From Bacillota bacterium (lineage in GTDB: Bacteria; Bacillota; Clostridia; DSM-8532), in the NCBI GenBank assembly GCA_023415205.1, contig JAEZLR010000038.1, positions 51,074-115,073 on the forward strand: a stretch of DNA of 64,000 nucleotides. The letters are read 5' to 3'. The notes below the pieces were generated by a model. That model searched no databases, was not told where the DNA came from, and worked only from the letters and a program-made list of their open reading frames with translations. A program made the translations under genes and the position numbers. How positions within the stretch are numbered: the stretch's first letter is position 1; the number at the start of each line of letters is the position of its first letter. Shown one piece after another: positions 36,045 through 45,393 of this stretch.

Positions 36045-38405
36045 CTATTCCGTCCTCAGAGCCTCGACGGGGTGTTTCTTTGCCGCTATTTTGGCAGGGA
36101 TGGCACCGCCAATCAATGTCAGGATGATGCTGATGGCTACCAGTAGCAGTGCATGAACCGGGTTGAGCTGAGCAACACCGGATAAGTCCGTGAGATTCTC
36201 AATGACTTGGTTAACCGGTAGTGTTAGCAGATAGGCGATGCCGATGCCCAGGAATCCGGAAAAGGCGCCTATGATAAAGGTCTCTGCATTAAATACCCGT
36301 GTGATATCTTTCTTACGGGCGCCCAGTGCTCTTAGAACACCTATCTCCTTGGTGCGCTCCAGCACGGAGATATAGGTGATGATACCAATCATGATCAGTG
36401 AAACCACCAGTGATATGGCCGCAAAGGCAATGAGAACCAGCGTTATGGCATCCATGATACCACCGGTCATCTCGGTGATGGAGCTTGCCAGATCCGAGTA
36501 GAGGATGGCGTCCTCCTGGGGTTTCCCTTTATTATAGCTTTCAAGATATTGGATGACTTCATCCTTGGATTCAAAGTCGGTAGGGTAGAGGTAAATCATA
36601 TAGGGGGTGGCTTCTCCTCCCAGATAGGACAAGAAAGCAGTTTTTGAATGTGCGTCCAGGCTTTCCATGGTCATAACATTAAAGTCTGATTCGCGCTGAG
36701 CCTTGACGATATCCGAACCGTCGGACAGAGCGATTACCCGCTGGACAAGCTTGTCACTGTAGGCTATGCCATTTCCGACAATACCATAGGTAACATCGGG
36801 CTTAAGCCTGACAATTCCGGCGATCTTTAGGGTGATGCTGTCCTTTGCTTTCACCATGGCCTCGTAGTCTGAGCCCGGAAGAAAGGTGCCCATGTCGGTG
36901 CTGACATAGTAATCATTGTTTGAGATCAGCTTGAGTTCAGTTCCTACAATATCATCAAAGGAGATGCTATCGACTCCGTCTGTGTTGAATCCCAAGTTTT
37001 TCAGAACCGAATAGTCTATCCGGTTCTTTGCATCAAGAACCAGCACAAGCCCTGTTTCATCCTTGGGGTATTCCCCGGCAAGGAGGTCGTAGTTTTTCTC
37101 CAAATAGGAAACAGAGTCCTCGTCCAACGGTTCAGGGAATGAAGAAAGACCGATACCCCCTAGATTACTTGTAAAGGAAGAGGCACTTTCCGGGTCTGCA
37201 TTAATACCAATTGCCAGGGATACGGGGAGAATGCCGTCATCTGTTTCACGGAGGAGATTCATGCCGGTCATCCGGGTATAACCAATGCTGTTGAGGATGT
37301 CCGGGTTTATGGCGTTTAAATAATCCAGGTACTCCTTGGTAAGCTTATTGGTATGGGTCAGGGTCTCTTCCTCGGGGTCATAGAGATAGACCTCTTTGGA
37401 ATCGACATATTCTTTGTTTCCCGTCAGGCCTGAAAGAATTTCTCCACGCATTTTATCCATGCTTTCTATATCGGTGCTCATGGCCGTTTGGGAGACGATA
37501 ATGGGGAATTCCGAGAGGGCGTCTCTTTGGAATTGGTCAATCTGAAGCTGGAATCCGGATGAAAGGCTGAGAATCAACGCAATACCGATAATGCCGATAC
37601 TCGATGCCAAGGCCGTCAAGGCAGTACGCCACTTCTTGGTGGCAATATTCTTTCCTGACAGCTTAAGAGCGGTGGTAAAGCGCATACTGGTCTTCTTTAG
37701 CTGATACCCCAATTCTGACTTACTCATGGTATAAGGATGGCTGTCATCCACGACCTTTCCGTCTTTAAAGCGTATAATTCGGTCAGCATATTTTTCGGCC
37801 AGCTCAGGGTTGTGGGTAACCATGATGACCAGCTTATCATCTGAGATATCCTTAATGAGGTCCATAATCTGTTCACTGGTGGCTGTGTCCAGAGCACCGG
37901 TGGGCTCGTCGGCAAGAATGATATCAGGGTTATTGGCAAGGGCCCGAGCAATGGCCACACGCTGCATCTGGCCCCCTGAAAGCTGATTGGGCTTTTTATG
38001 GATATGCTCCTTAAGCCCCACTTTCTCCAGCACCTCCAGAGCCTTTTTATGCTTGGTCTCGGCTGAAACGCCACTCAAGGTCATTCCCATTTCAACGTTA
38101 TCGATAATGCTTAAGTGGGTAATTAAATTATAGCTTTGAAAGATAAAGCCCACACTATTATTCCTGTAGGCATCCCAATCCGCGTCCTTAAATTGCTTGG
38201 TTGATCTGCCATTGATGATAAGATCCCCACTGTCGTAATGGTCCAAGCCGCCTATGACATTCAGACAGGTGGTTTTGCCTGAACCGCTTTGGCCCAGGAT
38301 GGCCACAAATTCATTTTTTCTAAATTTCAGGCTCACATTATTTAAAGCGATCTGTGTAAAGTCGCCTGTGGTATAACTTTTGGTGATTTCGCTTAATTGA
38401 AGCAT
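36045..38405 (-). CDS. MacB-like ABC transporter (ATPase-permease fusion)
   Basis: A 786-residue protein. Residues 1-230 are an ATPase (Walker A GQSGSGKT 38-45, LSGGQMQR, DEPTGALD). A helix at ~265-285 is followed by a ~360-residue extracytoplasmic domain and three C-terminal helices with TYISVLERTKEIGVLRALGARKKDI, the FtsX coupling segment. This is the MacB architecture, which exports peptides, lipids or drugs with mechanotransmission. It is divergent from the small alarmone synthetase and upstream of ftsH. The ATG at 38405 is preceded by AAGGAGACG. Confidence 0.92.
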   Translation of the reverse strand: MLQLSEITKSYTTGDFTQIALNNVSLKFRKNEFVAILGQSGSGKTTCLNVIGGLDHYDSGDLIINGRSTKQFKDADWDAYRNNSVGFIFQSYNLITHLSIIDNVEMGMTLSGVSAETKHKKALEVLEKVGLKEHIHKKPNQLSGGQMQRVAIARALANNPDIILADEPTGALDTATSEQIMDLIKDISDDKLVIMVTHNPELAEKYADRIIRFKDGKVVDDSHPYTMSKSELGYQLKKTSMRFTTALKLSGKNIATKKWRTALTALASSIGIIGIALILSLSSGFQLQIDQFQRDALSEFPIIVSQTAMSTDIESMDKMRGEILSGLTGNKEYVDSKEVYLYDPEEETLTHTNKLTKEYLDYLNAINPDILNSIGYTRMTGMNLLRETDDGILPVSLAIGINADPESASSFTSNLGGIGLSSFPEPLDEDSVSYLEKNYDLLAGEYPKDETGLVLVLDAKNRIDYSVLKNLGFNTDGVDSISFDDIVGTELKLISNNDYYVSTDMGTFLPGSDYEAMVKAKDSITLKIAGIVRLKPDVTYGIVGNGIAYSDKLVQRVIALSDGSDIVKAQRESDFNVMTMESLDAHSKTAFLSYLGGEATPYMIYLYPTDFESKDEVIQYLESYNKGKPQEDAILYSDLASSITEMTGGIMDAITLVLIAFAAISLVVSLIMIGIITYISVLERTKEIGVLRALGARKKDITRVFNAETFIIGAFSGFLGIGIAYLLTLPVNQVIENLTDLSGVAQLNPVHALLLVAISIILTLIGGAIPAKIAAKKHPVEALRTE

Positions 38406-38588
38406 TTTATCGTCTCCTTATTCAGTGTTTGGTTTTTATTTTAACGCATTAGTGTTAACCGAATATAAACAAATATAGTTTGTCCTAAATGGATTGAGTT
38501 TACTTTCCGTTAATATTCAGTTCATAAAAAGTTCATATAATTAAGGCGAAAGGAGGCCGTTACGATTACTTTGAAACAGGAGGAAACT

Positions 38589-39269
38589 ATGAATCAGTAT
38601 GCGATGGATCAATTGCCTAGGGTTGCCGATGTGGCTTACCTCAGTGAGAATGCTGAAGTGGTCAATGAGTATCAAGGTTTCTTAACCATTCATCAACTCT
38701 ATCATTCTGCCATTAAGGAAATGAGGACAAAGCTTGAGATTCTTAACGATGAGTTTAGGGTGCGGTATGCCCATAACCCCATCCGGCATTTAGAGAGCAG
38801 ATTAAAGACACCCCAAAGCATTCTGAACAAGCTGAAACGCTATAATCTACCAGTCAATGCACAGGCTGCAAGGGATCACCTGACCGATATAGCAGGAGTG
38901 CGCGTTGTTTGCTACTATATAGATGATATTTATACCTTGGCCGACCTGATGCTCAGGCAGGAGGACATCATCCTGGTCAAGAAGAAAGACTATATTGCCA
39001 ACCCCAAAAAGAACGGATACCGAAGCCTTCATCTGATTGTAAAAGTTCCTGTCTACCTATCAGACCGGATGGAATCCGTGCCGGTAGAAATACAGATCCG
39101 CACGGTGGCCATGGATTTTTGGGCTTGTTTGGAGCACCAATTGGGTTACAAGCAGGACAGACTGCTCTCTGAGGAGATCAGCGCCGAGCTGTTGGAATGC
39201 GCCCAAGCGATTGCCGCATTGGATATAAAAATGCAAAACCTCTATAAGAAGGCCATGGAAGATACATAA
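38589..39269 (+). CDS. small alarmone synthetase (RelQ/YjbM-like GTP pyrophosphokinase)
   Basis: A 226-residue protein with only the RelA/SpoT synthetase domain: HLTDIAGVRVVCYYIDDIY, NPKKNGYRSLHLIVKVPV and VPVEIQIRTVAMDFWACLEHQL with catalytic Glu. It lacks HD hydrolase, TGS and ACT domains, so it makes (p)ppGpp without degrading it. ATG at 38589 follows AGGAGG; an in-frame TTG at 38571 is earlier but unsupported. It is 32 bp upstream of a two-component system, likely co-transcribed with it. Confidence 0.9.
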   Translation: MNQYAMDQLPRVADVAYLSENAEVVNEYQGFLTIHQLYHSAIKEMRTKLEILNDEFRVRYAHNPIRHLESRLKTPQSILNKLKRYNLPVNAQAARDHLTDIAGVRVVCYYIDDIYTLADLMLRQEDIILVKKKDYIANPKKNGYRSLHLIVKVPVYLSDRMESVPVEIQIRTVAMDFWACLEHQLGYKQDRLLSEEISAELLECAQAIAALDIKMQNLYKKAMEDT

Positions 39270-39301
39270 TAGAAAATGAGAAGATTACACCTTAAGGAGG
39301 G

Positions 39302-39982
39302 ATGACTCTGTTTAATATCCTGGTGGTTGATGATAATGCCAACACCCTTAGGCTGATGGAGGCGGTGCTCAGCCAGAACGGTTACCATCCCTTGCTGGCT
39401 AAGGATGGCCTCGAAGCGCTGGAGGTTCTGGATCGTGCCCATGTGGATCTCATTGTCCTTGATATCATGATGCCCCATATGGACGGCTTTGAGCTGACCC
39501 AAACCCTCAGAGAGGCGGACTACAACCTCCCCATCCTTATGGTAACGGCCAAGGAAGCCATAGAAGACAAAAAGAAGGGCTTTTTGACAGGTGCCGATGA
39601 TTACATGGTAAAGCCCGTGGATGAGGAAGAGATGATCCTTCGTATAGCGGCGCTGCTCAGGCGCTCAAAAATAGCCAGCGAGCACAGGCTGGTCATTGGT
39701 GATACCGAACTGGATTACGACCAAATGACCGTTAAGAGCAACGGAAGGACAGAGGAGTTGCCACAAAAGGAATTCCTGCTGCTCTTTAAATTGCTTTCAT
39801 ATCTTAATAAGATCTTTACACGAAGGCAGCTTATGGACGAGCTCTGGGGCATGGACAGCGATACCGATGGAAGAACGGTGGACGTTCACATTAACCGGTT
39901 GAGGGATCGCTTTAAGGAAAACAAAGACTTTGAAATTGTTACGGTCAGGGGACTGGGGTATAAGGCGGTAAAATCTCAATGA
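39302..39982 (+). CDS. OmpR-family response regulator
   Basis: A 226-residue regulator: receiver domain with acidic DDN, phospho-acceptor Asp in VLDIMMPHMDG and Lys in DYMVKPVD, then a winged-helix domain (PQKEFLLLFKLLSYLNKIFTRRQLMDELWG ... VDVHINRLRDRF). ATG follows AAGGAGG. The stop overlaps the kinase start by 4 bp (ATGA), and the alarmone synthetase gene lies just upstream. Confidence 0.93.
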   Translation: MTLFNILVVDDNANTLRLMEAVLSQNGYHPLLAKDGLEALEVLDRAHVDLIVLDIMMPHMDGFELTQTLREADYNLPILMVTAKEAIEDKKKGFLTGADDYMVKPVDEEEMILRIAALLRRSKIASEHRLVIGDTELDYDQMTVKSNGRTEELPQKEFLLLFKLLSYLNKIFTRRQLMDELWGMDSDTDGRTVDVHINRLRDRFKENKDFEIVTVRGLGYKAVKSQ

Positions 39983-41034
39983 ACAGAATACGAACCCTGA
40001 ATATTACACTGGTTATATTCGTCTTGATGGTCATGTCTCTTTCAGCCTTTCTGTCAGGGGCTTGCTTGATATTTCTCTTCGAGATGCGAGTCATTTCGGA
40101 TTTAAGGGCTACTCCCCAGGTGTTAATGTTGGTTTCTTTGATCGTTAGTATCTTCATAGGCACCATGCTGACCTTTATTATAGGCCATCATTTCCTCAAG
40201 CCGGTCAATCAGTTGATTATGGCCACACGTGAGGTGGCAAAGGGCAATTTCAAGGTGAAAGTACCAGAAATTCAGTCCGATAATGAAATCAGCGGATTGA
40301 TCCGGAGCTTTAACACGATGACCGGTGAGCTTGCCGGCATTGAATTGTTCCATAAGGATTTTATCAATAACTTTTCCCATGAGTTCAGAACACCCATTGT
40401 CTCCATTCGCGGCTTTGCCCGGCAATTGAAGCGGGAGTCCCTGGATGAGGAAAAAAGAAAAGAATATGTGGATATCATCATCAGCGAATCGGAACGCTTG
40501 GCCCATCTATCTACCAACATCCTGCTACTGACCCGACTGGAAAATAAGGAGTGTGTCACCGACAAAAAGCTGTTCTCCTTGGATGAACAATTACGAGATT
40601 GCCTTTTGCTGCTACAGCTCCAGTGGGAGAATAAAAACATAGGGTTCCATCTTGAATTGGAACCGGTGCAATACTTCGGCAACGAGGAAATACTCTCGCA
40701 GCTATGGTTGAATCTTTTGAGCAATGCTATCAAATTCAGCCATCAAAATGGGGAGATTGGCATCCATTGCCAGGATGAGGGAAAGAATATCAAGGTCAAA
40801 ATATCTGATATGGGCATAGGTATGGATGACGAAACCCGTCAGAATATCTTTGAAAAGTTTTATCAGGGGGACCGGGCCCATGCCACCGAGGGAAATGGAT
40901 TGGGCCTTTCCTTGGTCAAAAGGATTATTGACTTGTGCGGTGGGACTATCACCGTTAAGAGTCAAATTAACAAAGGGTCCGTCTTTATTGTAAGGCTGCC
41001 CAAGGAAACACAAGGAACAAATAAAAAAGGCTAA
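39979..41034 (+). CDS. sensor histidine kinase (HAMP-type)
   Basis: A 351-residue kinase with two N-terminal helices (~10-35 and ~50-70) separated by a very short loop, so no periplasmic sensor domain. A HAMP domain is followed by the H box FSHEFRTPIVSIRGFAR, the N box LLSNAIKFSHQ, DMGIGMDDE and EGNGLGLSLVKRI. Paired with the regulator just upstream; followed by a terminator. It may sense membrane or intracellular conditions. Confidence 0.93.
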   Translation: MNRIRTLNITLVIFVLMVMSLSAFLSGACLIFLFEMRVISDLRATPQVLMLVSLIVSIFIGTMLTFIIGHHFLKPVNQLIMATREVAKGNFKVKVPEIQSDNEISGLIRSFNTMTGELAGIELFHKDFINNFSHEFRTPIVSIRGFARQLKRESLDEEKRKEYVDIIISESERLAHLSTNILLLTRLENKECVTDKKLFSLDEQLRDCLLLLQLQWENKNIGFHLELEPVQYFGNEEILSQLWLNLLSNAIKFSHQNGEIGIHCQDEGKNIKVKISDMGIGMDDETRQNIFEKFYQGDRAHATEGNGLGLSLVKRIIDLCGGTITVKSQINKGSVFIVRLPKETQGTNKKG

Positions 41035-41039
41035 AGCAA

Positions 41040-41068
41040 GGGCTCCTGGAATAGGAGTCCTGTTTTTT
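41040..41068 (+). terminator. rho-independent terminator after the first two-component system
   Basis: Stem GGGCTCCT / AGGAGTCC (one mismatch) with a GGAAT loop, followed by TG and six T residues; it begins 6 bp after the kinase stop. Confidence 0.85.
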
Positions 41069-41168
41069 CATAAAAGCTTCTTTATCCCGTCATACAGAAT
41101 TCACAAATCCCAGTCATAATAAAGACAGCACATAGCAGGTTTATTCTTGAGAGAACAGGAGGATTATT

Positions 41169-42296
41169 ATGCTGGGAGATGCTAAAGGAAAAGTTATGGC
41201 AATATTGTTGATGGGTACCATTATGATGTCAGGATTATTTGGTTACGGCGGTACCTATCTGGCCAGCCGATTAAATGAACAGACTGTGGTCACAGCCACA
41301 GATGAGGATAACAAAAGTGCTGTTTCAGAGAGCAATGACACCCAAAATACTCTCCAACTGTCCTCCGGAGCAGCCCACGAAGAGCCTCTGACCATTCCTG
41401 AAATCGCGGAGATGAATGGGGACTGTGTGGTTGAGATCACAACAGAGACTGTCACCACCGGCGGCAGGATGGGACAATATGTTTCCGAGGGCGCAGGTAG
41501 CGGTGTTATTATAAGATCCGATGGCTATATTGTCACAAATAATCATGTAATAGAAGGTGCCGGGAAAATAACGGTAAGGCTTAAAAATTCGGAGACCTAT
41601 ACGGCCACCCTGGTGGGCAGGGATGTTAAAACTGATATTGCTGTCCTTAAAATAGCAGCCACCGACTTGCAGACAGCCTTGTTGGGAAAGTCCAGCCGAC
41701 TGGTGGTGGGGGAACTGGCCGTGGCTATCGGCAATCCCCTGGGTCAGTTGGGAGGGACTGTTACCGAAGGTATTATTTCAGCCTTGGACCGTGACATTGT
41801 CATTGACGGGGAAAGCATGAAATTGTTGCAGACTTCCGCTGCTATCAATCCCGGGAATTCAGGGGGCGGCCTCTTTAACGAGTATGGAGAGTTGATTGGT
41901 ATTGTCAATGCCAAATCCAGCGGTTCCGACATCGAGGGTCTGGGCTTTGCCATTCCCATAGACACAGCAAAAACAATCATTGACCAAATTATCAGCTATG
42001 GATATGTTCAGGGGAGAGTAGATTTGGGAATGACCCTGCTTGATATCACCGATTCAAGAACCGCCATGATGTACCGTGTCTCCAAGACAGGGGTTTATGT
42101 CCTCAAAACAGAGAGGGACTACGGGTTCAAATCGGGGGACAGAATTATCAGTATCAACGATACAGCCATTCATTCCTCAAGTGATGTTAAAACCATCGTT
42201 GACAGCATGGGTGTGGGGAAAACGGCTAAATTTACCATCGAAAGGGGCAAACAAACCCTTGAACTAAACATTACTCTGGTGCAAGCAACGTCATAA
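41169..42296 (+). CDS. HtrA/DegP-type serine protease with PDZ domain
   Basis: A 375-residue membrane-anchored protease: a single N-terminal helix (residues ~8-32) and a trypsin-like domain with catalytic His126 (VTNNHVIEG), Asp156 (KTDIAVLKI) and Ser231 (NPGNSGGGL). The C-terminal ~90 residues form one PDZ-like domain. It degrades misfolded envelope proteins. It stands alone between two terminators and between two two-component systems, a common setting for envelope-stress control. ATG follows AGGAGG. Confidence 0.94.
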   Translation: MLGDAKGKVMAILLMGTIMMSGLFGYGGTYLASRLNEQTVVTATDEDNKSAVSESNDTQNTLQLSSGAAHEEPLTIPEIAEMNGDCVVEITTETVTTGGRMGQYVSEGAGSGVIIRSDGYIVTNNHVIEGAGKITVRLKNSETYTATLVGRDVKTDIAVLKIAATDLQTALLGKSSRLVVGELAVAIGNPLGQLGGTVTEGIISALDRDIVIDGESMKLLQTSAAINPGNSGGGLFNEYGELIGIVNAKSSGSDIEGLGFAIPIDTAKTIIDQIISYGYVQGRVDLGMTLLDITDSRTAMMYRVSKTGVYVLKTERDYGFKSGDRIISINDTAIHSSSDVKTIVDSMGVGKTAKFTIERGKQTLELNITLVQATS

Positions 42297-42325
42297 TGTA
42301 TAAAACCTCTAATATTTTTCCTTTT

Positions 42326-42366
42326 CCTTTGCCTATGCACTATTGCATAGGCAAAGGATGTTTTGT
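42326..42366 (+). terminator. terminator after htrA
   Basis: A perfect 13-bp stem CCTTTGCCTATGC / GCATAGGCAAAGG with a short ACTATT loop is followed by ATGTTTTGTT. The T-tract is interrupted, but the stem is very strong. Confidence 0.8.
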
Positions 42367-42452
42367 TGAAATTATTATTTTTAAAGGCTGTAAGAAGGGG
42401 TAAGCACATAGAAACGGCAGGATGTTCATAACGAAGACGGGGAGTGATCAAT

Positions 42453-43121
42453 TTGTATAGAATTCTCATCGTTGATGATGAAGATAAAATAAGAGCCTTG
42501 ATAAAGAAGTATGCACTTTTTGAAGGACATACGGTGACAGAGGCCCAGAATGGGATGGAAGCTGTTGAATTATGCAGAAGCCAGTCCTTTGACTTTATCA
42601 TCATGGACATTATGATGCCTGAGCTGGACGGCTTCTCGGCAGTCAAGGAGATCAGGAAAACCCAGAATGTGCCGGTGCTTATGCTCTCGGCACGGGGAGA
42701 GGAATATGATAAAATACACGGCTTTGAGCTGGGTATTGATGATTATGTGGTGAAGCCTTTTTCGCCTAAGGAGCTTATGATGCGCATTCATGCCATTATG
42801 AAACGCAGTAAAAGCCGTGGTGAGGAGCATGAGCTGTATGTGAAAGAGGGCCTGATCGCTGATTTTACTGCTCGGAAAATCATCATTGACGGAAAAAATA
42901 TCGATATGTCTCCAAAAGAATTTGATCTCATTTTTTATTTGATAAAGAACAGGAACAGGGCCCTTACACGAGAAAACCTTATTAACGAGGTATGGGGGTA
43001 TGACTTCTATGGGGATGACCGGACGTTGGATACCCATATCAAGCTTTTGAGAAAATCCCTGGGGGACTATTCCGGGCTTATCACAACCTTACGGGGTGTG
43101 GGCTATAGATTTGAGGGGTGA
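42453..43121 (+). CDS. OmpR-family response regulator (second two-component system)
   Basis: A regulator of about 222 residues: receiver with DDE, Asp in IIMDIMMPELDG and Lys in DYVVKPFSP, then a winged helix (MSPKEFDLIFYLIKNRNRALTRENLINEVWG ... TLDTHIKLLRKSL). The TTG at 42453, 8 bp after GGGGAG, is my preferred start; a GTG at 42444 is an alternative. Its stop abuts the kinase start. Downstream lie the VTC/DUF4956/CotH genes, which are its plausible targets. Confidence 0.92.
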   Translation: MYRILIVDDEDKIRALIKKYALFEGHTVTEAQNGMEAVELCRSQSFDFIIMDIMMPELDGFSAVKEIRKTQNVPVLMLSARGEEYDKIHGFELGIDDYVVKPFSPKELMMRIHAIMKRSKSRGEEHELYVKEGLIADFTARKIIIDGKNIDMSPKEFDLIFYLIKNRNRALTRENLINEVWGYDFYGDDRTLDTHIKLLRKSLGDYSGLITTLRGVGYRFEG

Positions 43122-43123
43122 AA

Positions 43124-44590
43124 ATGAAAAATATCAGCATCAAATGGAAGGTGTTTATCTATCTTATTGGATTTTGCGGTATCCTTCTGGTTTTGCTTTG
43201 GCTGTTTCAGGTGGTCTTACTGGACGACCTTTATAAAGCCATAAAAATCAATGAGATCAAGGGAAGCGGCAATGCTTTGGAAAAAAATATAGATAGTGAG
43301 AGCCTGGAGGAGCTGGTTAGCCGTATATCCATCAGCAACGATGTGTGCATAGAAATTTACTCTGAGGACGGAAAAGTGCTTTACTCGGCTGATGTTCTGA
43401 GGGACTGTATCCTCCACAAAATGCCCACCTTTGAAAAGGCACGTTTAATGGTCAAGACCATTGACGCCGGCGGGATGCTTCTTGAGTATTTTAACCGGGA
43501 GAATTTCAGAAACGAGAGATACAATGACGATCTTTTTATAGGAAGAGTTCCACCCATTGATAGGGGAATGCAGGAATCCATCATCTATTCAAAAATTGTT
43601 ACGAATAGTTCAGGTGAAAAAAGAATTATCTTTCTTAACTCGGTGATTTCTCCCGTTAGCTCAACCATCGTCACCATACGTGTGGGATTATTTTTCATTA
43701 CCGGGTTCATGCTTATGTTCTCAGTTTTGCTGGCGGTGCTTATTGCTAAGAGGGTGTCCAAACCCATTGAAAAGCTTAATCAAGCGGCTAAAATACTGGC
43801 AAAGGGCCGATATGACGTATCTTTTTCGGCAGCGGGCTATAAAGAGATTGCAGAGCTTTCAGATACATTGAATTATGCCTCGGTAGAGCTTTCCAGAGTG
43901 GATCACCTGAGAAAAGAGCTGATCGCCAATGTATCCCACGATCTAAGAACCCCTTTGACCCTTATTTCTGGGTATGCCGAGGCTATGCGTGACCTCCCTG
44001 ATGAAAATAATACAGAAAATGCCCAAATCATTGTGGACGAGACCAAGAGACTTACCACTCTGGTCAATGATATGCTGGATCTTTCCAAGCTTCAATCGGG
44101 CATACAAAGTCTTCAAGCCCATGAATACAATTTGACAGCTAGTTTACAGTGTATTGCTGGGGCTTTGAATGAGCTTATTAGGAAGGAAGGGTATTCGATT
44201 CGGTTTATATCCCATGAGGAGATTTTAGTTACAGCGGACGAATCTAAGATTTCCCAGGCATTTTACAACCTCCTGATCAATGCCGTGAACTATACCGGCC
44301 AGAACAAAGAGGTCGTCGTCAGACAGATCAAGGAGGAAGGGAGCGTCAGAATAGAAGTGGCCGACAGCGGTGAGGGCATCTCTGAGGAAAATCTGCCCTA
44401 TATCTGGGATCGATATTATAAGGTTGATAAATCCCATAAAAGAGCGGTCACAGGCACGGGACTGGGTCTTTCCATTGTTAAGTCGGTGATTGAGCTTCAT
44501 AACGGGGAATATGGTGTGTCCTCAAAAGTTAACGAGGGATCGGTTTTCTGGTTCCGTTTATCCCTTGATAAAAAGAAAAAGAATCACTGA
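43124..44590 (+). CDS. sensor histidine kinase (second two-component system)
   Basis: A 488-residue kinase. Two helices (~10-35 and ~185-210) bracket a 150-residue extracytoplasmic sensor domain. HAMP (RVSKPIEKLNQAAKILAKGRYDV) is followed by H box NVSHDLRTPLTLISGYAE, N box LLINAVNYTGQ, DSGEGISEE and GTGLGLSIVKSV. ATG at 43124 follows GAGGGGTG; an in-frame GTG at 43118 overlaps that site. It pairs with the regulator upstream and precedes the envelope cluster. Confidence 0.94.
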   Translation: MKNISIKWKVFIYLIGFCGILLVLLWLFQVVLLDDLYKAIKINEIKGSGNALEKNIDSESLEELVSRISISNDVCIEIYSEDGKVLYSADVLRDCILHKMPTFEKARLMVKTIDAGGMLLEYFNRENFRNERYNDDLFIGRVPPIDRGMQESIIYSKIVTNSSGEKRIIFLNSVISPVSSTIVTIRVGLFFITGFMLMFSVLLAVLIAKRVSKPIEKLNQAAKILAKGRYDVSFSAAGYKEIAELSDTLNYASVELSRVDHLRKELIANVSHDLRTPLTLISGYAEAMRDLPDENNTENAQIIVDETKRLTTLVNDMLDLSKLQSGIQSLQAHEYNLTASLQCIAGALNELIRKEGYSIRFISHEEILVTADESKISQAFYNLLINAVNYTGQNKEVVVRQIKEEGSVRIEVADSGEGISEENLPYIWDRYYKVDKSHKRAVTGTGLGLSIVKSVIELHNGEYGVSSKVNEGSVFWFRLSLDKKKKNH

Positions 44591-44700
44591 GCTTATCATT
44601 TTCTGTTTTTAATCACTTAAAAATCACATAAAAAACATGGATGCATCAGAATGAGTCTGTATGATGAAAGTGTAGAAATCAATGAGGAGGTTGAATATTA

Positions 44701-45378
44701 TTGAATAAACAAAACTTTCGTCATGAGCTGAAGCATTCCATCAGTTCCTTCGATCAAGTGGAGCTTGTCTCCAGGCTCAAGCACGTGGCAAGAACCGATA
44801 AGCACGCCGCTAAAAACGGATGCTATACCGTTCGTAGTCTCTACTTTGATAATGCCTATGACAAGGCGCTCCGTGAAAAAATAGAGGGTGTCTCCAATAG
44901 AGAAAAGTTCCGAATTCGCTATTATAACGGAGACACCTCCTATATCAGGCTTGAGAAGAAGGTCAAGACCAGGGGCCTTTGCCAGAAGTATTCCACAGAG
45001 ATTTCAAAGGAGCAATGTCAACGGCTTATGATGGGTGACTTTAATTTTCTCATCGAGAGTAAGGATAAGCTGCTTTTGGAGCTCTATGTGAAAATGAATA
45101 CCCAGCAACTCCGTCCCAAGAATATTGTAGAATATACCCGTCATGCCTTTGTCTTTCCAGCAGGTAATGTCAGAGTAACCATCGACAGCGATATCCGGTC
45201 CAGCTCACAGGTAGCACAGTTTTTAAATCCCGGACTTTATTGCCGGAGCGTTTCAAAGGCTATCATTCTGGAGGTTAAGTATGATGACTACCTGCCTCAG
45301 ATTATTGCCGATATGACGCAGATTAACAACAGACAAGCAGCGGCCTTTTCAAAATACGCCGCATGCAGAACACTATGA
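44701..45378 (+). CDS. VTC-domain (polyphosphate polymerase-like) protein
   Basis: A 225-residue tunnel-fold protein: FRHELKHSISS at the N-terminus, YTVRSLYFDNAYDKALREKIEGVSNREKFRIRYYN and YIRLEKKVKTRGLCQKYSTEI carry the paired Arg/Lys and Glu residues of the VTC/CYTH-like triphosphate tunnel. Eukaryotic VTC4 makes polyphosphate; bacterial homologues are largely uncharacterised. The TTG start at 44701 is 10 bp after GAGGAGG. It is the first gene of a VTC-DUF4956-CotH operon. Confidence 0.9.
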   Translation: MNKQNFRHELKHSISSFDQVELVSRLKHVARTDKHAAKNGCYTVRSLYFDNAYDKALREKIEGVSNREKFRIRYYNGDTSYIRLEKKVKTRGLCQKYSTEISKEQCQRLMMGDFNFLIESKDKLLLELYVKMNTQQLRPKNIVEYTRHAFVFPAGNVRVTIDSDIRSSSQVAQFLNPGLYCRSVSKAIILEVKYDDYLPQIIADMTQINNRQAAAFSKYAACRTL

Positions 45379-45393
45379 TTAGGAGGAAGTAAC

